NCBI GenBank assembly: GCA_003987725.1
Contig: RXJH01000013.1
Coordinates: 100,421 to 164,420, forward strand
DNA: 64,000 bases
Direction: 5' to 3'
From: Hyphomicrobium sp.
GTDB lineage: Bacteria; Pseudomonadota; Alphaproteobacteria; Rhizobiales; Hyphomicrobiaceae
Shown here: piece by piece, positions 1-7,459 of the stretch
Layout: the number at the start of each line of letters is the position of its first letter
How positions within the stretch are numbered: the first letter of the stretch is position 1
The notes under the pieces: model-generated
Database searches by the model: none
Seen by the model: only the letters and a program-made list of their open reading frames with translations
Told to the model about the DNA's origin: nothing
Made by a program: the position numbers and the translations under genes

Positions 1-5
1 GCCTC

Positions 6-452
6 TCAAGCCGGCGCGGAAAGAAGTTTCAGTTCCAAGGTAAGAGTCGCTAGAGCCGTCAGATCATCGTTCTTATCCGTGATCAAATTCAGGGACACGT
101 CCGGCTTGGTTTCGCCTTCGACAGACTTTGCTATTTTTTGCTCGCTCTCCGGCGCCTCATAACGCTGTGCAAGGACGCCCGGTTTGAGCTCGACCGTGGG
201 CTTCGCATTTACGGTCCAAAGCAAAGTGCGCTTCGGAGTTACGGACTTTGCGACGCCCGCATTGGCAAGACTGCCTTGATACGTCTCTTCCAGCCCCGTG
301 TTCTTGTTTCGAAAGACGCAGATGATGGCGGCTTTTGGGGATTGGTCACCAACGGTGCAGATCAAATCACCGACATGTTCGTGTTTCGCGGCCGCCGCCA
401 AGCTTGCGGTCGAGCCGAATGAAAGCGCCAGCGCCAGCATCGCAGTCTTCAT
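6..452 (-). CDS. Secreted DUF992-like protein
   Basis: A 148-residue protein with a clear Sec signal peptide (first ~20 residues, ending near SLAAA). The start is the ATG at 450-452, which follows a GGAGAGG Shine-Dalgarno; a longer open frame upstream has no such site. The mature part has paired cysteines (LICTV and IICVF), then Y-G-S and LLWTV strands, a pattern like the exported DUF992 family of Rhizobiales. That match is from memory of the family and is moderate. An EcfG-type promoter lies 29 bases upstream, so stress induction is likely. Function unknown. Confidence 0.75.
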   Translation of the reverse strand: MKTAMLALALSFGSTASLAAAAKHEHVGDLICTVGDQSPKAAIICVFRNKNTGLEETYQGSLANAGVAKSVTPKRTLLWTVNAKPTVELKPGVLAQRYEAPESEQKIAKSVEGETKPDVSLNLITDKNDDLTALATLTLELKLLSAPA

Positions 453-480
453 TTGTCCTCTCCTTTGGTGATGGAGAGTC

Positions 481-505
481 AACGATCCTGGCATGCCGTC
501 GTTCC
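481..505 (-). promoter_or_regulatory. EcfG-type general stress promoter
   Basis: Read on the minus strand: GGAAC (505-501), 16-base spacer, CGTT (484-481). This equals the alphaproteobacterial EcfG/RpoE2 consensus. Expected transcription start is about 7 bases downstream, giving a short leader before the ATG of the DUF992-like gene at 452. Confidence 0.7.
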
Positions 506-580
506 GAATGATGCAGTATGCAATCAGGCTCCGATTTCCGCAGCCTGACGCCCTTCCATTCCCCACTAAAGCCCCACGGG

Positions 581-865
581 CTAGTCGCAAACCCTGACAC
601 GCTGATACCGCCAGACGCCCTCGTAATCGTCCCAATAGCGGCGGCCGCGTTCCCAGTGGCAATAACCGTAACGCGGGCCATCGTAATAGTAGGCTGGTGG
701 CGGTGGAGGAGGATCGTAGTAGGGCCGTCCTGCGGACCCGATGATGGCTCCGGCAGCAAGCCCACCGAAAACACCGGCAGCGAAGTCGCCACCACCGGCA
801 TGGGCGGGCGCGGCAATAGTTAGGAAGGTGCTAGCCGCAAGCACGCCATGAAGAACGGTTCTCAT
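581..865 (-). CDS. Small secreted glycine-zipper protein
   Basis: A 94-residue protein. The signal peptide (residues 1-24, ending APAHA) is followed by a glycine/alanine-rich stretch (GVFGGLAAGAIIG) like a glycine-zipper, then a run of six prolines, a Tyr-rich segment and a C-terminal Trp/Arg/Tyr-rich tail with two cysteines. The start at 865 is preceded by GGGGAGA. Similar short glycine-zipper envelope proteins are common in Rhizobiales; their role is unknown. Confidence 0.75.
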   Translation of the reverse strand: MRTVLHGVLAASTFLTIAAPAHAGGGDFAAGVFGGLAAGAIIGSAGRPYYDPPPPPPAYYYDGPRYGYCHWERGRRYWDDYEGVWRYQRVRVCD

Positions 866-1089
866 GATGATCTCCCCTCGAAACATCTGTGCAGAGACTG
901 TGGTACGCGTCGGGTGAACGTCGGCTGAACCACGGAGCAAGGCCGTTACTCGAACTTCAGGGAGATTGTGTGGTTGAATTCTGTGGATTTTAAGTGGCTC
1001 CGTCGTCCATACGTTCAACGAGGTCAAGAGCGAAGCAGGCGCTCACGCGATTTTTGATGCCTCAGCTCGGTTATTGCTGGCGATCCGAG

Positions 1090-1440
1090 ATGGAAATTCC
1101 GTTGCTCAATGAGAGCGAGTGGGAGCAGGTTGTTGCATGCGGCACATCTGTGCATGAGATGAAAACTGCACGCGTTGAGCAACGTGCCCTCGATCGTTGC
1201 TTTGAGCAAGACGCGGTTTACGGTGATTGCTTATTCCTTTTGGTCAAAAAGGATTGCCTAGAAAGCGATCCTGAGCGCACTACGTCTCTCACGCCAACGA
1301 CAATAGTTCTTGCCGTCATTGCGCGACGCACAAATGCAGGTTCAGAAATCGATCAGATAGCAACTTTTGTCGATTGCAGATCGCGGGCTTTGGATGCAGT
1401 CTTTGGAACGAGGTCCATTACAGCCGCGTTCAACGGTTGA
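1090..1440 (+). CDS. Hypothetical protein, 116 aa
   Basis: Starts at the ATG giving MEIPLLNESEWEQV. The frame stays open upstream to 994, but that part looks non-coding. No signal peptide or membrane segment. Acidic N-terminus and several cysteines; no recognised family. An EcfG-type promoter for the next gene lies inside its last 40 bases, and its stop codon falls inside a 19-base tandem duplication. A weak GAGATG-type context precedes the start, so the exact N-terminus is uncertain. Confidence 0.6.
   Translation: MEIPLLNESEWEQVVACGTSVHEMKTARVEQRALDRCFEQDAVYGDCLFLLVKKDCLESDPERTTSLTPTTIVLAVIARRTNAGSEIDQIATFVDCRSRALDAVFGTRSITAAFNG
1405..1430 (+). promoter_or_regulatory. EcfG-type promoter upstream of fdsD
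   Basis: GGAAC (1405-1409), 17-base spacer, CGTT (1427-1430), an exact consensus match. It sits within the 3' end of the preceding gene and about 55 bases before the fdsD start, so the leader would begin near 1438, at the first copy of the tandem repeat. Confidence 0.65.
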
Positions 1441-1473
1441 TGTCTTAGAGAACAGTTGATGTCTTAGAGAACA
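1436..1473 (+). repeat. Perfect 19-bp tandem duplication
   Basis: The 19-base unit GTTGATGTCTTAGAGAACA occurs twice head to tail (1436-1454 and 1455-1473) with no mismatch. The first copy contains the stop of the preceding gene; both fall in the predicted leader of fdsD. Confidence 0.9.
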
Positions 1474-1483
1474 AAGGTGCTCC

Positions 1484-1792
1484 ATGGAAAGAGCCCATCT
1501 GGTTCAAATGGCCAATCAGATCACCGAGTACTTCGAGGTTTATCCGAAGTCCGAGGCTCTGGATGGCATCGCCAAGCACATCCACAATACGTGGGAGCGG
1601 CGAATGCGCGATGCCATGAAGGGTATAATCGATGCGGGCGGAGAGGGGCTGAAGCCGCTTTTCCTCGAGGCCATGCAGCACTACTTCAAGGGACCGAAAT
1701 CCGATGGACGGCGAGTGATCGTCGATCCGCGCAAGAAGGCACCGGAGGGAGCCCAGCCGAGTTTTGCCGACGGCGGCGGAGACGCTGGCTGA
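1484..1792 (+). CDS. fdsD: Formate dehydrogenase delta subunit (FdsD family), orphan
   Basis: A 102-residue protein. Residues 5-66 match the FdsD family pattern: LVQMANQI near the start, then IAKHIHNTWERRMRD and the conserved AGGEGL followed by PL. FdsD is a small accessory subunit of NAD-dependent molybdenum formate dehydrogenases, normally encoded after fdsGBA; no fdsGBA genes are in this window. The C-terminal ~35 residues are a charged, glycine-rich tail. The ATG at 1484 lies downstream of AAAGGTG. Expression is probably under the EcfG promoter at 1405-1430. The family assignment is from motif recognition; the role without its partners nearby is inferred to be in trans. Confidence 0.8.
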   Translation: MERAHLVQMANQITEYFEVYPKSEALDGIAKHIHNTWERRMRDAMKGIIDAGGEGLKPLFLEAMQHYFKGPKSDGRRVIVDPRKKAPEGAQPSFADGGGDAG

Positions 1793-1817
1793 TTTCGAAA
1801 GTGCACACCTCGCTTCG

Positions 1818-3191
1818 TCATGTGTCCGAAGGGATGACGCGAGCGTCGTGAAGTGTTGCGCTCGATTGGCGACGGCTGGCCTCGATGCCAGCGGCGAAGA
1901 CGGCGATCAGCAATGACGCGGCGACCGAGGGCCAGACGAAGCGGTATTCCTGGGATTGGATGAGAAGCATCAGGCTTGCGCAGTTCAATCCGGCGGGCAG
2001 CCAGGACACCCATAAAATCCGTTCGGCAACGATCATCAGTCTTACCGTCGCGATCAGGCCAACGAGTAGATAAAGGGCCGGCCGGTTGAATGGACCCTTG
2101 CCGTTGAAATATCGGCCGTGAAACCAGCGTAGCCAATTGGCGAGACCGGGAATTTTCGATTGCGTGGTGAGCTTGAGTTGCGCCGCTAGTGCGTTCTGCG
2201 TGATTTCGAGCGGAGGGTCCGCGATCTGCTGGTGTGACCGCGCCCAGGGCCGCCAGAACAGCTCCGTCATGCAAAGCTCCTGCTGCAGCGTAAGAAGGGG
2301 ATGCTGAATGGCTAACGCGGCTGCGGTTGCAAAGACCTTGTTCGGTTCGATGGCATCGTGCGAAACGCGCGGATCATCAAAGTAGAACGGAACGATACTC
2401 CCGCAGGGGACAGACTTCCACGCCTCGGCGGGCGCGATGGCGAGGATCGCCTGTTCCTGCTCGGGCGAAAGGTGCGCATCGGAGCGGACCATCGCCGCAA
2501 GCATGGGCAGCGCGATGATGCTGCGCAGTTGAGCAGATTGCGGCGTTGCGGAGAGGGCCGTTAGAAGCAGCGTCTTCGACAGGATGAATGCCACGATCTG
2601 GACGGCGGCAAGCGCGGCGGCGGGCACGCGTGCTGGCCGCGCGGCGACGGAGAGAACCAGAAAAACCCCGGCCGCCACGATGACACCGTTGTGGCGAAGC
2701 AGGACGAGTACAATTCCCGCAGCCCCCATGGCCACCCACACCGAGACCGGCAGGATGAAATTGAAGCGCACGCCCCGGATACAGAGAGCGGTCAAGGCGA
2801 TGAGCGCCGTCGCAAAGGGCACATCCTTCCACAGTGTGGTGACTGTGAGGAAGTTCGGAGGGAACAGCGGAAACAGGACGGCAGCCGCCATCAGGATCGG
2901 GAGAGCCACGCCCCAGCGGCGCAACTCCGTCAGGAAGTAGCCGGTTGCCAGTGCGAAGAGAGTGTAGTGCGCGAAGACCACGAAGGCCGGACTGGGTACG
3001 ACGCGATAAAACACCCAATTCAATAGAGTGCCGCTGACCGGATGCGTATCGTCAAAGTCCCAAGTCAGCAGTTGCTGCCATTGGTCAAGTGAGTCCGGCG
3101 ACATCTGCGCCGGCCAAAACGCCAAGTGCACAACGAGATAGATCAAGATGCTGGGGACCGCGAAAGCGATCGAGGAACTGATGGTCCGCAA
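1818..3191 (-). CDS. Multi-pass membrane protein, GT-C-like
   Basis: A 457-residue integral membrane protein with roughly ten hydrophobic segments. After the first segment (residues 10-30) comes a loop with SPDSLDQWQQ and a DTHP motif near residues 48-51, followed by more membrane helices. An acidic motif in the first loop plus a downstream D-x-HP is typical of GT-C fold lipid-linked-sugar glycosyltransferases and of the DUF6020-type proteins. Substrate unknown. It is monocistronic and converges on fdsD; its stop lies about 25 bases from the fdsD stop. Confidence 0.65.
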   Translation of the reverse strand: MRTISSSIAFAVPSILIYLVVHLAFWPAQMSPDSLDQWQQLLTWDFDDTHPVSGTLLNWVFYRVVPSPAFVVFAHYTLFALATGYFLTELRRWGVALPILMAAAVLFPLFPPNFLTVTTLWKDVPFATALIALTALCIRGVRFNFILPVSVWVAMGAAGIVLVLLRHNGVIVAAGVFLVLSVAARPARVPAAALAAVQIVAFILSKTLLLTALSATPQSAQLRSIIALPMLAAMVRSDAHLSPEQEQAILAIAPAEAWKSVPCGSIVPFYFDDPRVSHDAIEPNKVFATAAALAIQHPLLTLQQELCMTELFWRPWARSHQQIADPPLEITQNALAAQLKLTTQSKIPGLANWLRWFHGRYFNGKGPFNRPALYLLVGLIATVRLMIVAERILWVSWLPAGLNCASLMLLIQSQEYRFVWPSVAASLLIAVFAAGIEASRRQSSATLHDARVIPSDT

Positions 3192-3410
3192 TGTCGAGAG
3201 CCCCCGAAAAACGAGGTGTCCAATGCGGCGCTTGCCGACCCGGCACGTTAGCGCGGCTTGGGCAATCCCAGTGCGCCGAGCTTATCGCCGCTCGCGCTCC
3301 TGTTCGAGAAAAACTCCAGTGAATTGGGGGGAAATATTTCGCGTCGTTTGCGACCGGGCTTTTATTCACATCGAGACTTTTGCGAAGCCTTGGGCGACGC
3401 GAAAGCGGAA

Positions 3411-3440
3411 ACCGCAGCCGGCGTCTGATCCGGCTGCGGT
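3411..3440 (-). terminator. Hairpin terminator of the 53-aa membrane gene
   Basis: An 11-bp perfect stem (ACCGCAGCCGG with CCGGCTGCGGT) around an 8-base loop, eight bases past the stop of the small gene at 3449. On the minus strand it is followed by a weak T-rich stretch (TTTCCGCTTT). Confidence 0.55.
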
Positions 3441-3448
3441 CTGTCATT

Positions 3449-3610
3449 CTAGTGTCTAAGAACGTGCACGATCACGAGCAATTCAACGCTTGCGACCATT
3501 CCCAGTAGCCAAATTAATAGCAGCCGGGCGCCGAGCTTCTCTTCGAGTTCCTTTTCGCGCTTTGAAACCGCTGAATGCGGAGCGGCGAAAGCTTGGTCTG
3601 AGTCATCCAT
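3449..3610 (-). CDS. Small membrane protein, 53 aa
   Basis: A short frame starting MDDSDQAFAAPHS. An amphipathic charged stretch (KREKELEEKLGARL) is followed by one strong transmembrane helix (LLIWLLGMVASVELLVIVHV) and a short basic end. A second in-frame ATG lies at 3622 (adds MELQ). No strong Shine-Dalgarno precedes either start. A perfect hairpin follows the stop, supporting a real transcription unit. Family not recognised; probably an inner-membrane small protein. Confidence 0.6.
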   Translation of the reverse strand: MDDSDQAFAAPHSAVSKREKELEEKLGARLLLIWLLGMVASVELLVIVHVLRH

Positions 3611-3705
3611 TTGAAGTTCCATTGTTGCATGCCGCAGCCAAGCCTCGCCCCGGAGGCGACGCTTGATGCATTTGCGGCGTTAGAATGATGATGAGTTGAA
3701 GCGGC

Positions 3706-4065
3706 TCAGCCGAAAGGCGGCGCCCGCGGATCATTCGACGATTGAGCGAGATGATACGAGCCCGGCCCATAAGCGTGCCGAACCCACGTCAAAAATTCAC
3801 TGGGAAGCTCTAGCTCAGCCGCATAGCCGCCGGTCGCGTTTGCGGACTCATGACCGTTCGATCCAGCATCCGATTTGATGAAGGATTGAAAATTCGAAAC
3901 GATCTGAAGCCGTGAAGGCGCAACGAAACTCTCGTCCTTCGTCCCCCAAGTCGAGACGTGCGGAGGCTCAACGTCGGGAAAGCTCGACGCGACGTTCGGA
4001 GCCTGGCTCGCCGCGAGAGCAAAGCACGCCCAAATCAGAATTCGTAGCAGCGACGAGAAGGACAT
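3706..4065 (-). CDS. Secreted hypothetical protein
   Basis: A 119-residue protein. The N-terminus MSFSSLLRILIWACFALAAS reads as a signal peptide with cleavage near SQA; the rest is polar without cysteines. A TTG 15 bases upstream (4080) could also start it, but the ATG places the signal peptide at the N-terminus. Weak ribosome site. No family recognised. Confidence 0.5.
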   Translation of the reverse strand: MSFSSLLRILIWACFALAASQAPNVASSFPDVEPPHVSTWGTKDESFVAPSRLQIVSNFQSFIKSDAGSNGHESANATGGYAAELELPSEFLTWVRHAYGPGSYHLAQSSNDPRAPPFG

Positions 4066-4353
4066 ACGCGCTTCTATCAAACATCACGCGACGTATCCAG
4101 TTTGCGACGCGATTTTCTTCGTTCGATCCCTCGCGATACTGCCAGTGTCTGGGCAAGTGCGACTTTATGCTTGAACCTATAACGCTGCGACGAAGAGATC
4201 GCGAGAGGCGCAGAAACGCCTTTCGAAGTCTGGTCCCAATCCAATTTGGATCGAGGCTTCTGGTTGATATGAACCGGCAGTGTCGGGCGTTGCCGCGCAC
4301 ACTCCCGCGACCGAGATCTGAATCACACGCATTGCGACGGGCTCATGTAACGA

Positions 4354-4569
4354 TCAATGCTTAGTGCCGTGCATTGCGAGATGAGCTTTTGCCGCTTCTT
4401 CGTGATGTTCTTTTGCGTGGATATGATGCGCCTCTGCTAAATGGGCGTGATGCGCAGCTTTTTCGTGCTGGCCTGCTTGGTGCTGCTTGGCAGCTTCCTT
4501 GTGGTGCTGGGCGGCCTGCTCGTGATGCTCGGCTGCTTTTTGGTGATGTTCGTGAGGTTTCTGAGCCAT
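4354..4569 (-). CDS. His/Ala-rich repeat protein
   Basis: A 71-residue protein built of repeats of the type HH-x-x-AA-x-HH (EHHEQAAQHHKEAAKQH and so on): about one quarter histidine, with alternating Ala and Glu/Lys/Gln. It should be a continuous amphipathic helix with histidine faces, so metal binding is plausible. No signal peptide, therefore probably cytoplasmic. AAGGA stands ten bases before the ATG. Similar His-rich short proteins occur across Proteobacteria; no proven function is known to me. Confidence 0.8.
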   Translation of the reverse strand: MAQKPHEHHQKAAEHHEQAAQHHKEAAKQHQAGQHEKAAHHAHLAEAHHIHAKEHHEEAAKAHLAMHGTKH

Positions 4570-4823
4570 TTTTTGAGTATCCTTCTTCCAATCAAAAATG
4601 TCTCTCTAACCCACAAACGATAAGCTCGGTTTGTAATGGTTGGTCGCTTTTGATCATATGCATTTGGCCTATGTCTTTCGGATAATACTTGCGTATTCGG
4701 GACTGCGCACCGACGACAAATGTAATTGTCGCGTCGCAATAGCGCGCAATGAACTTCGCCTGGAAAGTTAAAATAAGAGAGATTGTGTTTGCAGATGGCC
4801 AGAGAGACATTCCGAGATCTGCG

Positions 4824-5351
4824 TTACCAATGCCACCACGAGCATTGAAGGAGCGGGCTTCCGTCTGCGGGTCTCCTGTTCGGAGGACTGCCTCTTGGGA
4901 TCCGCATGCGATCCCAAAACTCCGACGGCCGAACCAGCCAAACGCGCGTTTCCATACGAAGCCGCTCGATGAGCTTGCCATCGCAGGTCAACAACGCCCC
5001 GACGCCAGCCTGTTCGCACTCGGCAATGATTTTCCCGTCGCTCGCACCTACCCGATAGGAAACCAGTTCCTCCGCGCGCTCAGCCACGAGGTCTTCCTGG
5101 GGCGAAGGCTGGACCTCGGAAACATGGATCATAGCCCAGGCAATGTGGGTATCGCGTTTCGCGTGATTGGGTATGGCCTCGTATTCGACTTTGACTGTGG
5201 GCACCAAACGGAAACTGGCCTCAGGCGGCATCCAAAGAAATATTCGGACCAGGGCAAGCTTCTCTTCAGCTAATCGTCCCGATGGTTGCTCCGGGGCGGC
5301 GTTCATCGCCTCGATCCAATAGGTGAACGCATTGGCGTCCAGCGCGAGCAT
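4824..5351 (-). CDS. PIN-domain protein (putative RNase toxin)
   Basis: About 175 residues from the ATG giving MLALDANAFTYWIEAMN. It has the PIN pattern of an N-terminal Asp in a short hydrophobic strand (LALDAN), a central acidic region, and a late D-x-K-I-I-A-E-C-E segment with ALLTCDGKLIERL, which would supply the remaining metal-binding acids. PIN proteins are Mg-dependent ribonucleases, often toxins of VapBC-type pairs. The frame is open to 5420, overlapping the candidate partner upstream. The C-terminal ~35 residues are Arg/Pro/Trp-rich and atypical. Confidence 0.65.
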   Translation of the reverse strand: MLALDANAFTYWIEAMNAAPEQPSGRLAEEKLALVRIFLWMPPEASFRLVPTVKVEYEAIPNHAKRDTHIAWAMIHVSEVQPSPQEDLVAERAEELVSYRVGASDGKIIAECEQAGVGALLTCDGKLIERLRMETRVWLVRPSEFWDRMRIPRGSPPNRRPADGSPLLQCSWWHW

Positions 5352-5385
5352 CCACCGATCCGAACCCACGATTGACTGTCTCCAG

Positions 5386-5550
5386 CTATTCGTCTCGTGC
5401 AGCGCCCCGGAGCAGATCATGGAGCAACGGGCCGGCCGCCTCGCCTCGAGTGCGGTCGATCGTCAATTCCCTGCCCTTCCGAATGTATCGATATATCGCG
5501 TCGGATCGTTCCTGACATCTGTTCAGCGTCGGCGGAAGAGACTTCGACAT
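5386..5550 (-). CDS. Candidate antitoxin-like small ORF upstream of PIN gene
   Basis: A 54-codon frame starting MSKSLPPTLNRCQERSD and ending 34 bases before the PIN gene ATG, in the same direction; a GAGGG lies about 12 bases before its start. The middle (AIYRYIRKGRELTIDRTRGE) could be a helix-strand segment. No antitoxin family is recognised, so the call rests on position, size and orientation only. Confidence 0.3.
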   Translation of the reverse strand: MSKSLPPTLNRCQERSDAIYRYIRKGRELTIDRTRGEAAGPLLHDLLRGAARDE

Positions 5551-5619
5551 TCGGCGAACAGCCCTCGACTTGAAGGATCGCCCTGTGGCAGACACAGAGT
5601 CTCGGTGATCGGAGGTCCA

Positions 5620-5736
5620 ATGCATCGCCACGCCAAACTCTTCGCCATCGCTTGCATCCTCGTCGCCATTGGGTTCGTGGCCGGCCGGTACGTCATGTAC
5701 AATCAAGTCGCGCACTACGACGCCACACATCCATGA
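5620..5736 (+). CDS. Small membrane protein, 38 aa
   Basis: Starts MHRHAKLFAIACILV with a perfect GGAGG four bases before the ATG. One transmembrane helix (LFAIACILVAIGFVAGRYVM) and a short polar His/Asp-containing tail. Single-span small proteins of this kind are often missed by annotation. No family recognised. Confidence 0.5.
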   Translation: MHRHAKLFAIACILVAIGFVAGRYVMYNQVAHYDATHP

Positions 5737-5884
5737 TCCGCTGATACGTCCACCGGGCCAAACTCGGACGCTCCATTCGCAGAGTTTGCATTTCTGCTGT
5801 TCGATCCGCGGTTTCGGCCGCCGTGATCATGTCCATTCGTAGGCGGGCGAGTAGCGCCACCACGATGTTCTCGATCGAACTCAC
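5693..5884 (-). CDS. Possible small helical ORF (GTG start)
   Basis: A 63-codon frame from a GTG (IENIVVALLARLRMDMITAA...), helical and rich in Met/Arg/Glu. A better ribosome site (GAAAGGTGAC) precedes an ATG at 5915 in another frame, whose second half turns low-complexity; a one-base shift would join MNKTWSRENICE to the GTG frame. It overlaps the opposite-strand small gene at 5620-5736 by 44 bases. Weak support. Confidence 0.25.
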   Translation of the reverse strand: MSSIENIVVALLARLRMDMITAAETADRTAEMQTLRMERPSLARWTYQRIMDVWRRSARLDCT

Positions 5885-6001
5885 AGATATTTTCGCGGCT
5901 CCACGTTTTATTCATTGTCACCTTTCGAGCCGCCGATAGATTGACCTCAAGGGACTGCGGAAATCCCGCTCCTGAAGCCGCGAGGCTTAGAGGTACCCGA
6001 C

Positions 6002-6334
6002 ATGGGAAGCTACAGAGCAATCGTCATAGTCGAGCGCTCGACCAATCACCCAATGCGGTTCTGCGATACGCGCCGTAAGAGAAGCGGCAGCGCCTACGTC
6101 TTCGGATCATACGGACAGGCACTCGCCTTCGTACGGGAAACGAAGGTCAATTCTGTCGTTATCGAGTTCGACGTCGAAAAGGAAACCTTGGACTTCTGCG
6201 ACGCAGTCAAAGCCCTCAAGGTTCCGATCGTTGTTTCGGCCGGCAGTTTAGAGCCTCACGACCTAACGCAGTATGGGATGGACGGAGCCCAGGTCATCTA
6301 TCCCGCGGGCGCCTTCCAACGAAAGGCGTCTTGA
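6002..6334 (+). CDS. Atypical receiver-like protein
   Basis: A 110-residue protein whose secondary-structure order resembles a response-regulator receiver: beta strand RAIVIVERS, a helix with ALAFVRE, strand SVVIEFD, helix TLDFCDAVKAL, strand VPIVVSAG. The usual acidic pair after strand 1, the central phospho-Asp and the late Lys are not clearly present, so phosphorylation is doubtful. GAGG stands eight bases before the ATG. A solitary pseudo-receiver is the best reading; family assignment is inference. Confidence 0.6.
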   Translation: MGSYRAIVIVERSTNHPMRFCDTRRKRSGSAYVFGSYGQALAFVRETKVNSVVIEFDVEKETLDFCDAVKALKVPIVVSAGSLEPHDLTQYGMDGAQVIYPAGAFQRKAS

Positions 6335-6355
6335 GGCCGGCTCAGGCGTTCGCGG

Positions 6356-6559
6356 TTACGACTTCCCGTTTGGTTTGGAGCCGCCCGGCCGGTCTCCAAG
6401 CGTGCGCCTGATCGCGTCGAGCGCAACTTTGGAGGCGGCGAGATGTCGGCGCGTTCGTTCCGAGCTAGCGTTCATGCGCTCGGCAAATGACAAGGCCTGC
6501 TTGTCTCTGATGTCTTTCGAGATTCGGAAATCGACCCAGATGACATTGTCCCGAAACAT
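6356..6559 (-). CDS. Hypothetical protein, 67 aa
   Basis: Starts MFRDNVIWVDFRISKDIRD and continues into a charged helix (QALSFAERMNASSERTRRH). Soluble, no signal peptide. The frame extends upstream to 6694, but that part contains no better start context. It converges on the receiver-like gene with a 21-base gap. No family recognised. Confidence 0.5.
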   Translation of the reverse strand: MFRDNVIWVDFRISKDIRDKQALSFAERMNASSERTRRHLAASKVALDAIRRTLGDRPGGSKPNGKS

Positions 6560-6820
6560 GGCAAGGCGGCCCTTCAACGCTGTGCTCTGAACGGGACGTG
6601 CAATCAGCGTGCCTCGGCATGGATCTATCGAATCCTCCGAGGTAGAGGAACGAACGGCGTGTACCGAATAGATGAGTTCTCGCGCTCCACCCAAGCTCCT
6701 TCTGTCACGGTGCTCAGGGCGATTATTAATCTCTATGAATTAACGTCGTTCGGCTGGGGATCATCCCACGTCTTCGACCCGCATGCTGCGTCGGTCGGTG
6801 GTTTCATCAGGGGCCGTTCG

Positions 6821-7402
6821 ATGAAGAGTGTCTTTCTTTCCGTTCTGTCGTCGTTTTTGATTTGGGCAATCTTTCCGCTCGCGGCGTTAGCCGACCCGAT
6901 CGACGTCTCGACAATCAGTTGTGAGAGATTGGTTTCGGCCTATGAAGCGAAGACGCCGAGCGACCTGTCATTCGTCAACGGCATTCTGAATTGGATGGGC
7001 GGATATCACGCAACCGCCGAACAGGGCACAGTCGTTGATTGGGACAAACTATCTGACGCCTTCAATAAGACAGTCGTATTTTGCTCCGAACATCCGGGAA
7101 TCGGCGTGCTATCGGCGAGCGAAAAGTTCATGGGCGACAATATCGACGACGCGAGCCCTCAAAGCTACGACCTGGCAATCGTCACGTGCGAAACTGTTTT
7201 GACGAACAAAGACGTGATCAAGAACATCGGTGACACCTTCATGTGGCTCGCCGGCTATCACGCTAGCTACAACAACGGCTCGACGATTCTGGATATCGAG
7301 AAATTCGTCAAGCAAACGAGTGACATCGCCGAATATTGCGAGGCCAATCCCAAGGCCAGCTTGGTGACGGCGGCCGAGAAATTCATGGGTGAAAACGACT
7401 AG
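6821..7402 (+). CDS. Tandem HdeA/HdeB-like periplasmic protein
   Basis: A 193-residue protein: signal peptide (MKSVFLSVLSSFLIWA to ALA), then two HdeA-like units. Unit 1 (~residues 28-110) has C-ERLVSAY, LNWMGGYHAT, VVFC, then ASEKFMGDN; unit 2 (~120-193) repeats C-ETVLTNKD, FMWLAGYHAS, AEYC, then AAEKFMGEND. Each keeps two cysteines that would form the HdeA disulfide and the W-x-x-GY core. HdeA family proteins are periplasmic acid-activated chaperones of ~90 residues, so two copies in one chain is unusual. A strong terminator follows the stop. Start chosen for the signal peptide; the frame is open further upstream. Confidence 0.75.
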   Translation: MKSVFLSVLSSFLIWAIFPLAALADPIDVSTISCERLVSAYEAKTPSDLSFVNGILNWMGGYHATAEQGTVVDWDKLSDAFNKTVVFCSEHPGIGVLSASEKFMGDNIDDASPQSYDLAIVTCETVLTNKDVIKNIGDTFMWLAGYHASYNNGSTILDIEKFVKQTSDIAEYCEANPKASLVTAAEKFMGEND

Positions 7403-7422
7403 ATCTTAAATCTGCGATCGCA

Positions 7423-7459
7423 AGGCACAGGAGCGGGTTGTCCGCTCCTATGCCTTTTT
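7423..7459 (+). terminator. Rho-independent terminator after HdeA-like gene
   Basis: Stem AGGCA-x-AGGAGCGG paired with CCGCTCCT-x-TGCCT (13 pairs, one mismatch), 5-base loop, then TTTT. Confidence 0.9.
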
